The position numbers and the translations under genes are program-made. Below the pieces are notes generated by a model. It was not told the origin of the DNA. It was given only the letters and a program-made list of their open reading frames with translations, and ran no database searches. From positions 682,001-746,000 of the forward strand of contig JAGQDJ010000608.1 in NCBI GenBank assembly GCA_022885665.1: a stretch of DNA of 64,000 nucleotides, given 5' to 3'. The DNA comes from Triops longicaudatus (Eukaryota > Arthropoda > Branchiopoda > Notostraca > Triopsidae). Below are positions 23,701-36,400 of the stretch, piece by piece. Positions within the stretch are counted from its first letter, which is position 1. Each line of letters starts with the position of its first letter.

Positions 23701-26700
23701 GGGCTATTAACCTTCCGCCCCAGCGCCGATATATTTCAACGGTAAAGACCCCGTGTAGCGTTTTATGCCAGTTCCTACGCGCAAAAGAGGTTTTTTGGTT
23801 TATAGTTCCGCTCTTTTACAGAGAAGGCCGGCAGGGACCCTGAAAGCTCACGCATGCAATATGCACATACATCAAAAACCTTACGTCAAGGGGGCGGATC
23901 GCCAACTCTTGGCCACTGGTCGCCTTTAAACCGAAAAGGTTTTTCCCCTGGCGACTACGTGCTTTGTGTTGGCTTTGGGAAACCAGTGGCAAACGGGGAG
24001 GGTATTGCAAAACGAGGCAACTTTTCAAATTACGTTTACGTTTCAACATGCTGCTCACAGCAACAATGCTTTTGCGTAGAGTAATAATTCAAACCGTTTT
24101 GCAATGAGAGCTCCAGACCCTTGCTCCTGACTCGCTTGCACAATTAAGTGTTTTCGAGTAGCTTTTTTTTGCGTAAAACAGTGCAAACGAGTTCAGATAT
24201 ACGTGTACAGTACCCGTGTGCACTTGGTAAACGAGTCTTTGCCACTTCAGCGTCTAACAAGTAGTTAATTTCTCCTTTGCACCGATGGACGGGTTATGTT
24301 ACTGCAATACAGGGCAGTTTTTTTTTTCTTTCAGCAGTCTGGTTTTCTTCTTTTTTCCAAGTTCGTATGCCAATTGGTTTGTAAAACACTTTTGTTTCTC
24401 CTTTCGCTCTCAGTTCCGCCCAATCCTATATGACAGGCACTTATCCTAATCAAAGGGATTGTTAAATGTCGTGTAGTAATACTGTCATTAGGCATTGTTA
24501 GCATGTAATGAGAAGCTTTTTATTGAAAATATTGGACGTATTGAATACCGGTACTGCAGAGGACCGTCTTTCCTCACATTTTTTCTGTAATTATCTATAA
24601 TACGCCTTGCCAACACTTCTTTCGGGGAATATAGTCTTCCCGGTTGTAAAATACTGTAATGACATACACCATATGAATATCTGAAGTGTTATTAATTTAC
24701 AATGCATGGAGTGAAAAGCACCTCAAGCACTTCACATGCAAAACTAAACCCCAAAAATACCACAGGAAACATAATTTCGTAAGTTTTGATGCCAAATACC
24801 GATCTAGCGCTTCCCATATTTTTCGATTGTCGCACGAATATTCTTATCGGAAATTCCCTTTTGTTCAATGCAAGAAACACATTAGAGCAATGTTGGTTAA
24901 TATAACCGTGTTTGAGAAGCACTGTGGTTGCCCAATAAATTATCCTTGGGGGCGACAACTAACGCAGAATCAATTAAGTTTGTTAATTGTTTAATATCAA
25001 TTACTAGAAAATACAAAACATTTCTTACAGGTTAAAGTTTTCTTTTTACTATGAAAGTACTTCTGTTGGCATCTGATATCCTAGCTCTTAAGCCATGCAT
25101 ATAATAAGGTCGTGGGACATTTTAAATCCAAGTACGTGAAGTATTGTGATATTTAAGTAATTCCAACTGTCGCCTCGAGTTTATGCAGCATTGACCTTAG
25201 AATAAAAATAAATTCCGCCCGATGCACTAGTGTTACGAATAAAATTTTCTACATTTGATATCGCCTTTTTTTCTTATTCATAAATCTAGCTTTTATGTTT
25301 AGTTTGTAGTAAAGGATAACGCTTTTCAGAAAATGTTATTTTAGGCAGTTTATGCGTTCGCTCTTGTTTTTTGTTCAGATATCCTCTTCCGTTAGATATA
25401 AATACAACACCGGACAGCGTGAACGAAGGCGAAAACTTGAAAAGGCTGGGAAGATGTCCTTGGCATTACGGAAAAAAAAAAGAACAAGGAAAGCACTCAA
25501 CCTGTTATTTCGCAGGTGATTCCGAGTTGTGACAAGTCGGAATTTACGAACTGTTGCTTGGCGTTATTACTCCAGAAAAGTGTGAAGGGGAAAAATGGGA
25601 GGAGTGGTAATACGTACAGACAAAGCATGACTTACGTCCGTTAGACATTTACGAGTTTACACGCCAGGCTAGCTGTGCTCATTTCCCCCTTATCCTGTCA
25701 GGTTAATTGGCTCTTTTACCGAAAATAAGGTACCCTGCTCAGGGGAGCCCTTGCTACACAAAATGAAAAATTTCCTTTTCGAGATGAAAAAGATAGCATG
25801 GAAACATTTGAGTGTATAATGTCCATTGCTATAGAACCCCATCTTTCCTATGCATGTACTTCTCTCGTTTCAACTAGACAACACTATAGGAATAAATTTG
25901 GAAGCTTCATATGGTATAACTAGAGAACTCCTGGAAGAAAACAATTAAGCAGGTAATAGCATTCTGAGTGTACGACACCTGCGTGATAACGACGTATAGC
26001 CTATGGTGCAAACTTTTGAAACGGGACATTTTTGCGTCAGGCACGTAGCTGCGCTATATTTTTCTATCAGTACAGTTGAATAGAAAGTAAGGCAATTTAT
26101 TGTGTCAACAAAATACCGTAGCGCTGTATTGCGAAAGAGAAAGGTGTGTAATGTAGGTACAAAGTATTGATGTCTGATACTTGACGTGTTGTTTATACCG
26201 GTGAGCGAACCAGTGCGTCACCGAAGGCGTTACACACGTATTTTATAGTTTTGTCTACAGAACAACGATGGAAGTTGTGATCCTCCCTAATAGCAGTGCA
26301 CGCGTCCTGCACTGCGCCAGGCAGGCGGGACCATAACTTCATGCGCTACCATTACCCATGCTTGGGCTCAGTTCGGCCCTCAAATTAGCGGATATTAATG
26401 GTCATGTACAGGGATCATATAAGAGGATTTAAGGGAACGGTGGCTGCGGTGGTGGCGGAGCTCAAACGAATCCATCATCTCTCATGCTAAGCAGACTTCC
26501 CACTTGTGAGGCAGTCTTATGAGGGGTTGTCTATAACTTAAGTACAGGCCTGTTCCCTCAACGCGCACTTAAGAATGAGCCGGGATTACTGGTTTTTCGA
26601 GAGAATTCGAGACGTATTAGGCAAGTACGAGAAAGTCTTCAACTAACTTGTCTGTGTGTATGCCTTGCGACTTACGCACGTAGGATGGGCTTCAGTCGCT

Positions 26701-29700
26701 TCTTTTTTGGCCATTTTTTCTCTGAAGCCCATGTTTACAGTTATATTGCGCGCTGCGTTCTTTTACATGGTACCCAGACCTCAAATATTGCTCCCATATC
26801 TTATTTGCAGCGCTTTGAAAATGACACATTCCGAGTCACAGTTCATGAAAATGTATGTCTGGGAGCGTGGTGTATCCCGTCAAGCCTGAATAATGTGTCG
26901 AAACTCTAAATCCAGGGGCCTAAGCCGAAAATGTGACCCATTTTGCAACCTCCATCTGCAACTCGATAAACTGCACCATAAATTGTTTGACGAGACGAGC
27001 TTAAACAAACCACTTGACATAAATCTCTGGATCTTGCAGCTGTTGCAAGCCCACTATACTGCGCTAGAATAAAGCTTGGGCGACATGTTGCGTTAAAGGT
27101 GTTAAATTCTCTCGTTTTAAAACCGGGGGAAATGCAAAATAAATTACTGCCAACAAACACAGGGTGCGTATTAAAACGTTGTGTTGGAGGGAACGAAATT
27201 GAGACGGTATTCGAATGGGTTTCACAAGTTCGCAATGCTTTCATTCTGTGAGACAACATTTCGGGTTCCCGCAGTGTCTCCTTTTTTAAGTGCTTCATGC
27301 ATTTTGCTTTACGAGCAAGCTTCATTACGTGTCGCTCTCGTTTCCTGCTTTGCTTGAGTTCAGTTGTTAGAAACGGTTTTTGTACACAGTCGTTTACAGT
27401 GTTAAACCCTGTAGTCTTTTCCAGAAAAACCCTAATTCCCTTCACGTGAGAGAGTCCCCAAATAGCTAGCGCGACGCTTTAGGTTTAGATAAGTGCATGA
27501 AAAATCTGTTGTTCCGCAAAACTCTTTCACTCTTTTTGCCCCTTTCATTGGAACAAAAATTTTTCTCGGTTCACTGGTACTAATCCCCCAAAATTATATT
27601 TCATTAACGCGAGCTAGAATTATGCGCCGTTTCTAGAAGCTTTCTTCCTCCACCCCTGAAGTTGAAATATGTGTAGCAGAACACTAAGTATCCATAATAA
27701 TCGTGCTTTTTGAAAGCCAACTTACATGCTTTAGAACACATGCGGTCTTTCACGTCTAACTTAATTAGTATTATAAAATGAACAGACGTCATAATTTTGC
27801 CCAGGGTCAGCGCTCTGTGGTTAACGTGAAAACCGCTTCCAGTATTGCGTCTTGCAAAATTCAAGACCAAAGTCTGTACTTTCCCAAAGCTTTATCCTTT
27901 ATTTTTAACCAGAACCACGCTGCAATGCCTGGTCCAGGGTAATTTTATTAGATATGTTCTCATAACCATTGGACGTATTTTCAGTTCGGGTTTCAATATA
28001 GGCTGTATATAACGCGAATCGTGCGTTTTGTTTACTTCGTTATGGCGTGCATATTAGGCATACTTATAGCTGTTGGTCAGACACTTCTTATCAACCATTG
28101 ATTTGACAATTGAGCACAAGTTGCACCACGGCTTAAGTGGGCCTTCGATCAACTTTCGCTTAAGTGATCCCCCTTCCTACATTCTCTAGGAAATCCACAG
28201 CGATAGTACCTATAATTTTATTTCGAGTTAAAGAAAAGCTACAAATTCTCTACTAAAGCCATTACCTCTGAGTTAAGAGTGAATTTTCTGTATAGTTCAG
28301 CAACGAGCGGGCTTATCATAAGCCTCATTTGGCATAAACGTTGTGTACTTTTCTCACAGTATACCATAAAAAATTCTCGACTAAACTTGATTTTGTGTGG
28401 CGTTTTGTATGTGTAGAGGAGAGTAGGAACAATTGCAAGTCAGGCGCTTGTAAAAAATGAAAAACGACGAACCTTATTACTCAGGGCACATTAGAAAAAG
28501 AAGATAAGTAATTTAGCCGTGAAAAATGTTCGTGGGGAAAATGGGTAATGTTTAAGTCAGAAAAACTGTCCCCATTTTGCTAATTTTCCCAGAAGAATCG
28601 TGTATTTTTTTGCATTCATCGTTAATGCCCTGGTAAACGCAACTTCCAGGAAATGAAAAATAAAATAGCGACATCGCTTCTTCTTTGGAGGGTAGGTCTT
28701 TTCCAATGACGAACAGCGAAGGTTTTGTGGCGTACTAGCGAGTGAAGTTAAATAGAAGCTCTGGATAGAAGTACACCAACACACAGAATTCTAGTATTTC
28801 AGACACGATATCACAAAATGTACCTTATTGATCTCGATTTTCTTTTTGTCTTAAACTTTAAAAGACCTAGTGCACTAACTTGCCGTGTATAATTTATTTT
28901 GTCGAATAAAAAGCAGCAAAAATGCGACCATAGTATTGAATTTAATTGAAGCTATTTTGAAGAAAAACTCAACTATTGCACTAGGTATAGGTAAGAGCAA
29001 CATTACTGTCAAAGCAGTTCCTTTGACTTTTGAACCATTCGTATAGTATGGTGTCCGACAATTTCCCATGCAATTTTCCCTTCAGGCGTTCGTGTATACC
29101 AGGGCCTTAAATGTAGACTGTGTATAACATTAAACGACACATTTGTAAGTGAAACGCATGTTAACGACGACGTGCTAGTTAATTAGCACAGAAAACCAAG
29201 ATTGATGCGAGGTATGAATTTAAAAAGTCTTTTTAAAGCAGAAATTTACGTGCGTTGCTGTTTGGCGTTGTATGTTTTTACCTTTTTTCATGAGAAAACT
29301 AGTCAGATTTTTTTCCTGTGTTTGCTTTTGAAAAAAAAACACGCCGACTAAAAAATAAGACTTTTTATACAAATTTCACGAGAATAATTCCAGAATTGAT
29401 GTCATAAGTCATGTAAATTCTGATTGAGATATTTGTGGTCTATAATTCTAATTTTATTAAGGTCGATTGACTAGTGAATGCAAAATAATTAGAAGGAAAC
29501 AAAGGCTAGGTTGTCCATTCCCCGCGTTACATTCCTATAACAACTCAGGGAGTTACTGTTGTCATTAAAGGGAATCGTTGATTTTCCTGTAAGAACATGG
29601 TTAGGAAGATAATCGAACCATTTGTCCTTTTTGTAAATCGATTTTTTAACCCTAGCACTTGAAGAAATTCGAAATCGATGATACTTATCATCGCTCCTTT

Positions 29701-31572
29701 TGAATTGTAAATGTAATTAACTATAATTTTGTTACATGACTTACTAGTTATTACATATGTGAAACGGGTGAGGAAAAAGTAAGAGATGTGTTTGCTATTT
29801 TTCAACCCCGTTTAGAGTAGCGTTCGGTTGTGCCATTCCTGGGCAACATCCTTTTTTCCATTTTGTTTGTTCATTTTGCTTTTAAAATCCCTTGGGGTTC
29901 CAATGGGTGTCGAGCCCAGTAAAACTGGGAAACCATAACTGTCAAGCGTGTCATAAAACAGCCCAAAAAATGCTTTTGGCATCCTTTCGCATGGGATGTC
30001 GTTTTTAGTGGGTGCGTCCTCCCTGTTAGCGGCCGTAAGTTGGTAGATTTGGCGACGTTGCTGACATATACTAGGGAAAGCAAGGCAATTAGTTCCGGTC
30101 CGGCTTGGCGTTGAGAGGCATAAGTCCAAAGTAGAAGTTTTCCTGGCTGCTCGGTGTCGTCTTCAATCCTTGTTTCGCTTACCGCGTACAAGTCTCAAGC
30201 CTGAAACATATATATACTAAGACAGGGGAAACGTTTCCTTTTTTTATCGTATATTTTTTTGGGATTTATTTATTTATTTTTTTCCTTTGTTGTCTAGCTA
30301 TATTCCTTGATAACCTTTCCCCTCTTGTCGACCAGTGCGAACGATCACGCTGAAAACAGCGTAGGCGGTAAATACTGCACCTGGTGTACGTATATAGCTA
30401 TCGTGGGAATAGCTTATAATCCGGAAATACACAACTATCATAAATTGCAGGGCTTAGCATTGTAGTGTACCTGGAACTGTCTTTGACTGGGGCGGGGAAA
30501 TTGTTCTAATTCCTGGGGAGCTTTTTTTTGCAGGGCTGCTTTTTTATGGACTGTGAATGATATGGTGAGGTGTCAGGGACAAGGCATAGTGTGGAGGGGT
30601 GACCTACATCCCAGATATTCACTTTTCCTTGTATTACAAGGCAAATATATGGAGGCAGCAGTGCCTTTTCATGGCATTGAGATAAAAGTCTCCCCCTCTC
30701 GACGTGACGCTAATCCGAAGCGTCGTACATCGTGAAGGGTGTCACATTATCTTGACAAACGGTGGACAGCCGGCTGTGTTTTTCACTCTCAGTAAAGATT
30801 GTACCCCCCCACCCACCGAAAAAAGGAGATCTTTGCAAGAAGATCTACGAGGCCCATCTGTCTTCAAAGTACTTTGGCAAGGCGCAGTTCTTATTTAAAA
30901 GAACTGTACATTATGTCTTGGGGAAAAGGCATAGGGAGAGGTAGTAGCAGCTTGACAGCAATGCTTGTAGCTTGTATATTACTTCTCCTTCCAATTCCAC
31001 CTGCTCACCAAGCAGCCAAGATACTTTATATAGCTTTAGAGCAGTGGAACATGACAAGCCGGCAAATCGTTATGTTCACCAGGGGACTTGCAAGTTCTTC
31101 GCGGTCCCCATTCGGATGGGGCTATAAAAAACACACGCACCCCCCCCCCCCCCCAACAACCTGATTTATGGCGTGAGGGGGGTTGTCCCCTGTGGCCAGA
31201 CGCATGAGCTGAAAGGTTACATAAGAACTGCTGTGACCGTGGCCTTTACTGAACGATATATTGCTGCAGAAACGTAGGCTTCCTCATCTTGCTGCAACAG
31301 TGCTCTCCTGATCTTCTGTTAGATCTGGCTACTCTAGTCACCCTGAGCGGAAATGAGTAACCATCCATCACGATGTAAAGTGAAATACATTTCTTCTATT
31401 TACAGGCTTTACACAAATGGGCAACAATAGAAAAAAATAACAGTGAAAAGCACTAAATGGCTTTCAGTTGTGTCTTTGGGGGAGTATGAGAAAAAAATGT
31501 CTTTTTAATGGGCTTACAAGTGCTAGAACAGGGTCGAGTTACGGAGTCCGGAAGTTGAACATTTTTTCTTTC

Positions 31573-33449
31573 TCAGGGTTGGAGGGGGGTCGTAGCACCC
31601 AACCGTGGTCCGTACAGAGTAAACGGTGAATAATAGGGTGACATTGATGAGTGTAAGGGCAGATTGGGATAGGCTCCTGCAGCGAAAGGCACACCAAAAA
31701 GGCTCGCTAACCCGCCAGGAGGTGCGCTGGTGGCCGAAGACGCCTGCGAGGGTGGCCCGGCTTTGCTGTAAGGATGGTAGCGCGCGGCAGCGGCTGCTGC
31801 CGCGGCCAACGGGCTCAGCGGTGGTGTCGGGTAAGGCCGTTGGAGGGACGCGGCTGCTATCGAAGCTGAAGCGGGGAAAAGGGAATGGGCACCTGAAGGG
31901 TGTAAGAACGAAGCCGACGCTGGGCTTAGGAGAGAGGCATGGCTATTGGCTCCTGCTGCCGCAGCAGCGGCAGAAGATTCTGCTATCGAAAGGTTTGTAT
32001 GGGTTCGAAGATGTTGTAGTAGTTCTTCCGAGGACGTAAATCGCTTGCCGCAGTAATTGTCAGCTGCTATCCAATTGCAGATATAAGGTTTAGGGGTAGA
32101 GGTTGAAGGATTGAAAGCTGCAGTACTGCAAGCTGTGCTGGTCGTTAGGGTAGACGAGTTGGAGGAAGAAGGGGGTTGAGAAATTTGAGCGTGATTTAAG
32201 AGCATTTTGGGATGATCGCATTGCGCACAGCCGAGTGGGCACACACCGTGGGTTGGCGTGGTGGCTGGTGAAGATCCGGCGGGGTTGAGGTGTGGATGGT
32301 GAACCCCTCCCATGAGCAAACTACTGGGGCAACCCGTGCAGTAAGGATCGCGACAACCTGGCATACCTTGAGTCCCCGGTTCAGGCACCGAGCCAGGTTT
32401 GAGGCGCCCAAGTTGCCCGAAAGGGTAGTTAGGGGAAAGTAGTCCCAGATTCATGTGACTAGGCGATTTCCCCGCTGCAGACAAGGCACTGGCGTAAGGT
32501 CCTAGAGAGGCCAAAGATTCTAAGCTCGGGTAGGCGCCTGGGAATCCGGGGTAAGGAAACGGAGACGGTGGTAATCCAGCACCAGGACTGAACGGTGGGA
32601 AGACACTCATGTAACCGGGTTTGAAATTTCCAAATGGGGAATCGCGAAAATTGCTGGGATCAGCAGCAGACGGGGAAGAAGGGAAATACAGACCGTTTGC
32701 GTACGCTGATGGGTATTTTAGTGCTGTATTTGGGAAAGTGTCAGAGGAAGGCACAGGACTGGCTCGGGCCGCTGAAAGATTCGAGTCCCTCGAGTCTTTG
32801 GCAGCAGGACTTTTGCTGACATGTCGGTCATTGTTTGCTTCGCCTTGATTTTCACCGCTGGAAGGCGACGCTCTGTGCGACTTGGAGTGTTTCTTGCTAT
32901 GAGAACTCGAAGCTAAAGAGCTGCCACTTGACGTGGAGGAATTAATGACCGACGTAGCACCAGGTGTGACAAATGTAGATGCTTTGACGTCTGTTCCGGG
33001 CTGATATGTTTCCTTGTCACGGGTACGTGGTGACTCGCTATTCTTAGGCGTGGTTTTTCCCGAAACGTTCAAGTTGACAGGGCTCAATTTGTCACTCGAG
33101 GTGTCAGCCAAACTCGACTTTTTCCGATCTGTCGAAGATTTGCTAGGAGCAGGTGGGTCTGCCCCGATCTGACTACATGTCTGTGCCAAAAGGGCCAACG
33201 GACTTCTTTTGGCATCCAGCTGATCACATAATAAGAAACGAAGAAAATGGAATTAACAAAAACGTGAAAGTTTTTTCTTTGCTTTTTTTTCTTTGATTTC
33301 AACAAGCTTTTATGTCGAGGATAATGCGAAATCTTTCAGTATGGTAATTCGTTTTTCCCCACTCTTGCATAAATTATTTGGTGAAATCTTACCGTGGTAG
33401 GAAGTGGGCTAATATAATCCGGTCGCAAGTATTGATTACTAGATGACAT
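31573..33449 (-). CDS. noc/elB: Elbow/Noc (NET family, ZNF503/ZNF703-like) zinc-finger protein, paralogue A
   Basis: NET-family proteins are Groucho-linked transcriptional co-repressors that pattern appendages, trachea and eye in flies. Exon 1 (33449-33393) encodes MSSSNQYLRPDYISPLPTT and ends before GTAAGA. Exon 2 (33219-31573, stop TGA) follows GATCAG in phase 0, giving about 567 aa. Hallmarks: LDAKRSPLALLAQTCSQIG right after the junction; a Ser-rich charged region; a buttonhead-box-like CRDPYCTGCPSSLL and CPLGCAQCDH; a single atypical C2H2 finger with C400, C409, H422, H426 (CX8CX12HX3H); the YPTPPLSPL motif after it; poly-Ala; and YGPRLG near the end. The FKPY Groucho-binding motif of the other paralogue is not seen here (only FKPGY). 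Which of elbow or noc it matches is undecided. Confidence 0.95.
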
Positions 33450-36400
33450 AGTCGCTACGTACTCGTTTCACAATATTTAAATAGCAAACAAAGAACAGTT
33501 CCTTTTTTAGGTGTTCTTGAGCTTTTGCACGTTGGGACAGAATCCAAAAAGTTGCAGGGCTTTGGTTAGGGCGATAAATCCCTTTGAAATCCCCTTCACG
33601 TAATCCGCATGGACCTTGGCAAAACAAAATATTGACACGAAAGGCAATGTAGCACTTGTTTATTAGCAGAGCTTTCACAGTTCTCTTATGCCCGTGCGTT
33701 AACAAAGGTTCTGTTGACGCATGAAAGCCACGCAAGGACTGCTTTGATGAGCCGCTTAGTTAGCACTGAGACAGAAACACCGACAGCACGGGGTTCCCAC
33801 ACAACGACAGCCTGCGATGCCAATGGAAACGAACACAGCACTGATGGTTTGTACTATACACTGCGCAGCCAGACCCCCCAACACCACCACCATGCCACTA
33901 GTAGTGCTGATCGGAAAACATGTTTAACTATCAAGTTTTTTTGTCTGTTTTCAGCCAGGGAGCTCTTCCTTCTCTCCAGTGCTTGTCTTTCCGTTCACGG
34001 ATTTCGCTATAACACGTTGAATACCATAGTTGTTATCTAGCGCAACAACTACATCGCCTCCCGGGGTTCTTACTGCTGTACTTACATTAATGAGCGAAGA
34101 ACAAGGCCACTGTACAATGTGCGCAGCGACTGTAATTTGGAAGCGTGCAAATCTTGGCCCATTTCTGAAATTGTCAAACGAAAGGAATTATACTGCACGT
34201 ACTCGGTGTTTTCGGGGTGGTTAGAAAAGCATTATTAGCATAACTGCGTTTTACTTCGCTAAGCTTTCTGTGGCAAGCTAACTAAAAGCATGAAGGGCTG
34301 AAACAGATCTTCACGCCAGTTTAGATTACAACGTACCGTAATATTAGTTGATACGTTGCTTTCCTTAAACCTTTGGAACGTTTACGAGCTTTTTCTTTCA
34401 GTTTTATTGACGAGTACAATGAACCGTGTAGGATTTTTAATAGGTAGTCTAGAGTTGACGAGCTGGTTGCCAAGTGCTGTAGTGGGTAGCATAACAATTA
34501 AAAGTAGCGTAACAATTAACCGAGTCTTGAAGGAGATAAGAATCGAGGGGACCTGTTCTGCATCGGCGGAATGTATAGTTTAGGACAGTGCACTGCATAT
34601 GCAGGTGCTTTGGGGGGTTAAGATCCATTTTTCTTGTTCAAGCTTCCAGTTTTCCACGTCGACCTGCTCATTATCAAGACGGATTGTTGGACAGAGAACC
34701 CTGGGGAGTGGAAGAACTTTTAGAAGTTGTAGATTTTGTCAGTACAACTGTGGACAAGTTGACAGAGAACATCACTCTTGCACCGTCTATCGAGATGCAT
34801 AACTGGTAACGAGAATCCTGAAAAAAACACGGGCGATGGGAAAAGGGAAAGAAGACGAATTATTGAAGTTAGCCGACACTTTTTAGCTTTCTTTCTCTTC
34901 CCCAGAGCAAGCACAGCCACCTTGCCCTTAAGATGGAGAAAAATATCGAGCTAATTAATTAATGGCAAGAAGTGCAAAGGGTTAAACAAACTTTGTCATC
35001 AACGACAAGACCAACAGTCATTAAAAGACTTGATGTCGATTTATTTCCAAGGTTTCGATTTCTCGGGGAAGGAATTAATCTCGACGAGTTAATGAGCGAA
35101 TCACGGTCAGGTAAACCGCTTTCCTTGTACGATCCCTTCAGTGGTGGGTATATACCTAACGTATGAGAAGATGAATTGATCAATCTGTGTACACGATTTC
35201 TTACTTCGATTCTTGGAATAATTACACTTGGCCATATGCGTTTTCAGAGAATCTTTCGCTGCCAATGAGACAAATGTGTGGCAGATTTAATTGTGACGAT
35301 TTGGACCAACGAGACATCTGACCATCGAAATTCAAGTCCAAAGTTGCTTAACCTTCCCATTAACTGGCAGACACGCAACTTCAGTCCCAGTGACAGAAGA
35401 CGTACAGGAGACTTCGCAGGTATATTTTACAAATCTTTGGACGTTAGTCAAAGTGAAATAAGAAAATGGAGAAAGCCTGAGCAATGTTTACAAACTAAAA
35501 ACACGGAAAATAAAGTACTGTGCAGATTATACTAAAATTAAATATACAGACGTTAGAAAAATATACTAGTGTATTGCTTGAGTATACAGAAGTGCAAGTT
35601 AATAAATTATTATTATTGCATTGAAAGTTAATTAAATAAAGCAGCAACATTCCAGTGTAATTTACAATTAAACCGGTGAAATGAAGAAGTACAGGTTTAA
35701 TCTTTCACCCGCATGTTAAAATTTAAGGTTAGCTGTGGGGAGTATGAATTAAAACTTACAAAGTTCGGATAAAATTCTAGGTAAAGGAAGCGAAATATGT
35801 AGATACTGCAGAGAAAGTACTAAAAACTTACACAGCTGAAGATCGAATCTTGAAAATATAAAAGAAAAAGTTTTATAAAAAAAGAAAAATTAATGGAAAC
35901 AGGAAAGTTAAGTGAGAAAATGCAAAACCGCACATAAAAAATAGTCCAGAAATTTTTTTCTCAGAAATAAGGAAACGAATGCATGGACGAAAGATTCTGT
36001 GAAAAATGTTTTGCAAATTTTGTGTTACAGTCTTTGAGATTTTCACTGAATACTCGTGAGTTCAATTATGACGTAATGTGATTGTTGTGCGAATTACAGC
36101 GAAAACGCCTTTCGGCTTGGGGTAAAGGCATTATGCCCAGAATGACAAATTATGCTGCTTTCATTTCTCGTTAGCTTGTTTATTCTCAATATTCATTAGT
36201 GTAAGTAGACGTATATTAGAGCGAGATTTCTTTTGGTGGCCGTTGCTTTAGGGGTGGCCGAGTTATTTAAAGCTGAGGTGTTACCGAACTTAACGATCTT
36301 CCCTTCTCCCGACCCTTCACAATTAGCTTAGCTGGCGATATCCTCGGTTGCGTTGACAGAGAAACGACAGTTCTATACGTGTACTTGCTTATCTTGGCGA

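Larger units (their letters stand above)
18224..31572. other. 13-kb gene-poor region
   Basis: No open frame here shows a recognisable protein. The longest (26906-27445, minus, 179 codons) is within what chance can give. It contains the hAT-like element at 19921, a CT repeat near 20730, T-rich and poly-C runs (31141-31154), and scattered AT-rich stretches. Its position next to an Elbow/Noc gene suggests cis-regulatory DNA, but that is inference. Confidence 0.6.

Noticed and set aside
26906..27445. 179-codon minus-strand frame
   Set aside because: There is no recognised motif, and a frame of about this length is expected by chance in 64 kb.
31626..32039. 137-codon plus-strand frame
   Set aside because: It is the antisense shadow of the zinc-finger and poly-Ala part of Elbow/Noc paralogue A.
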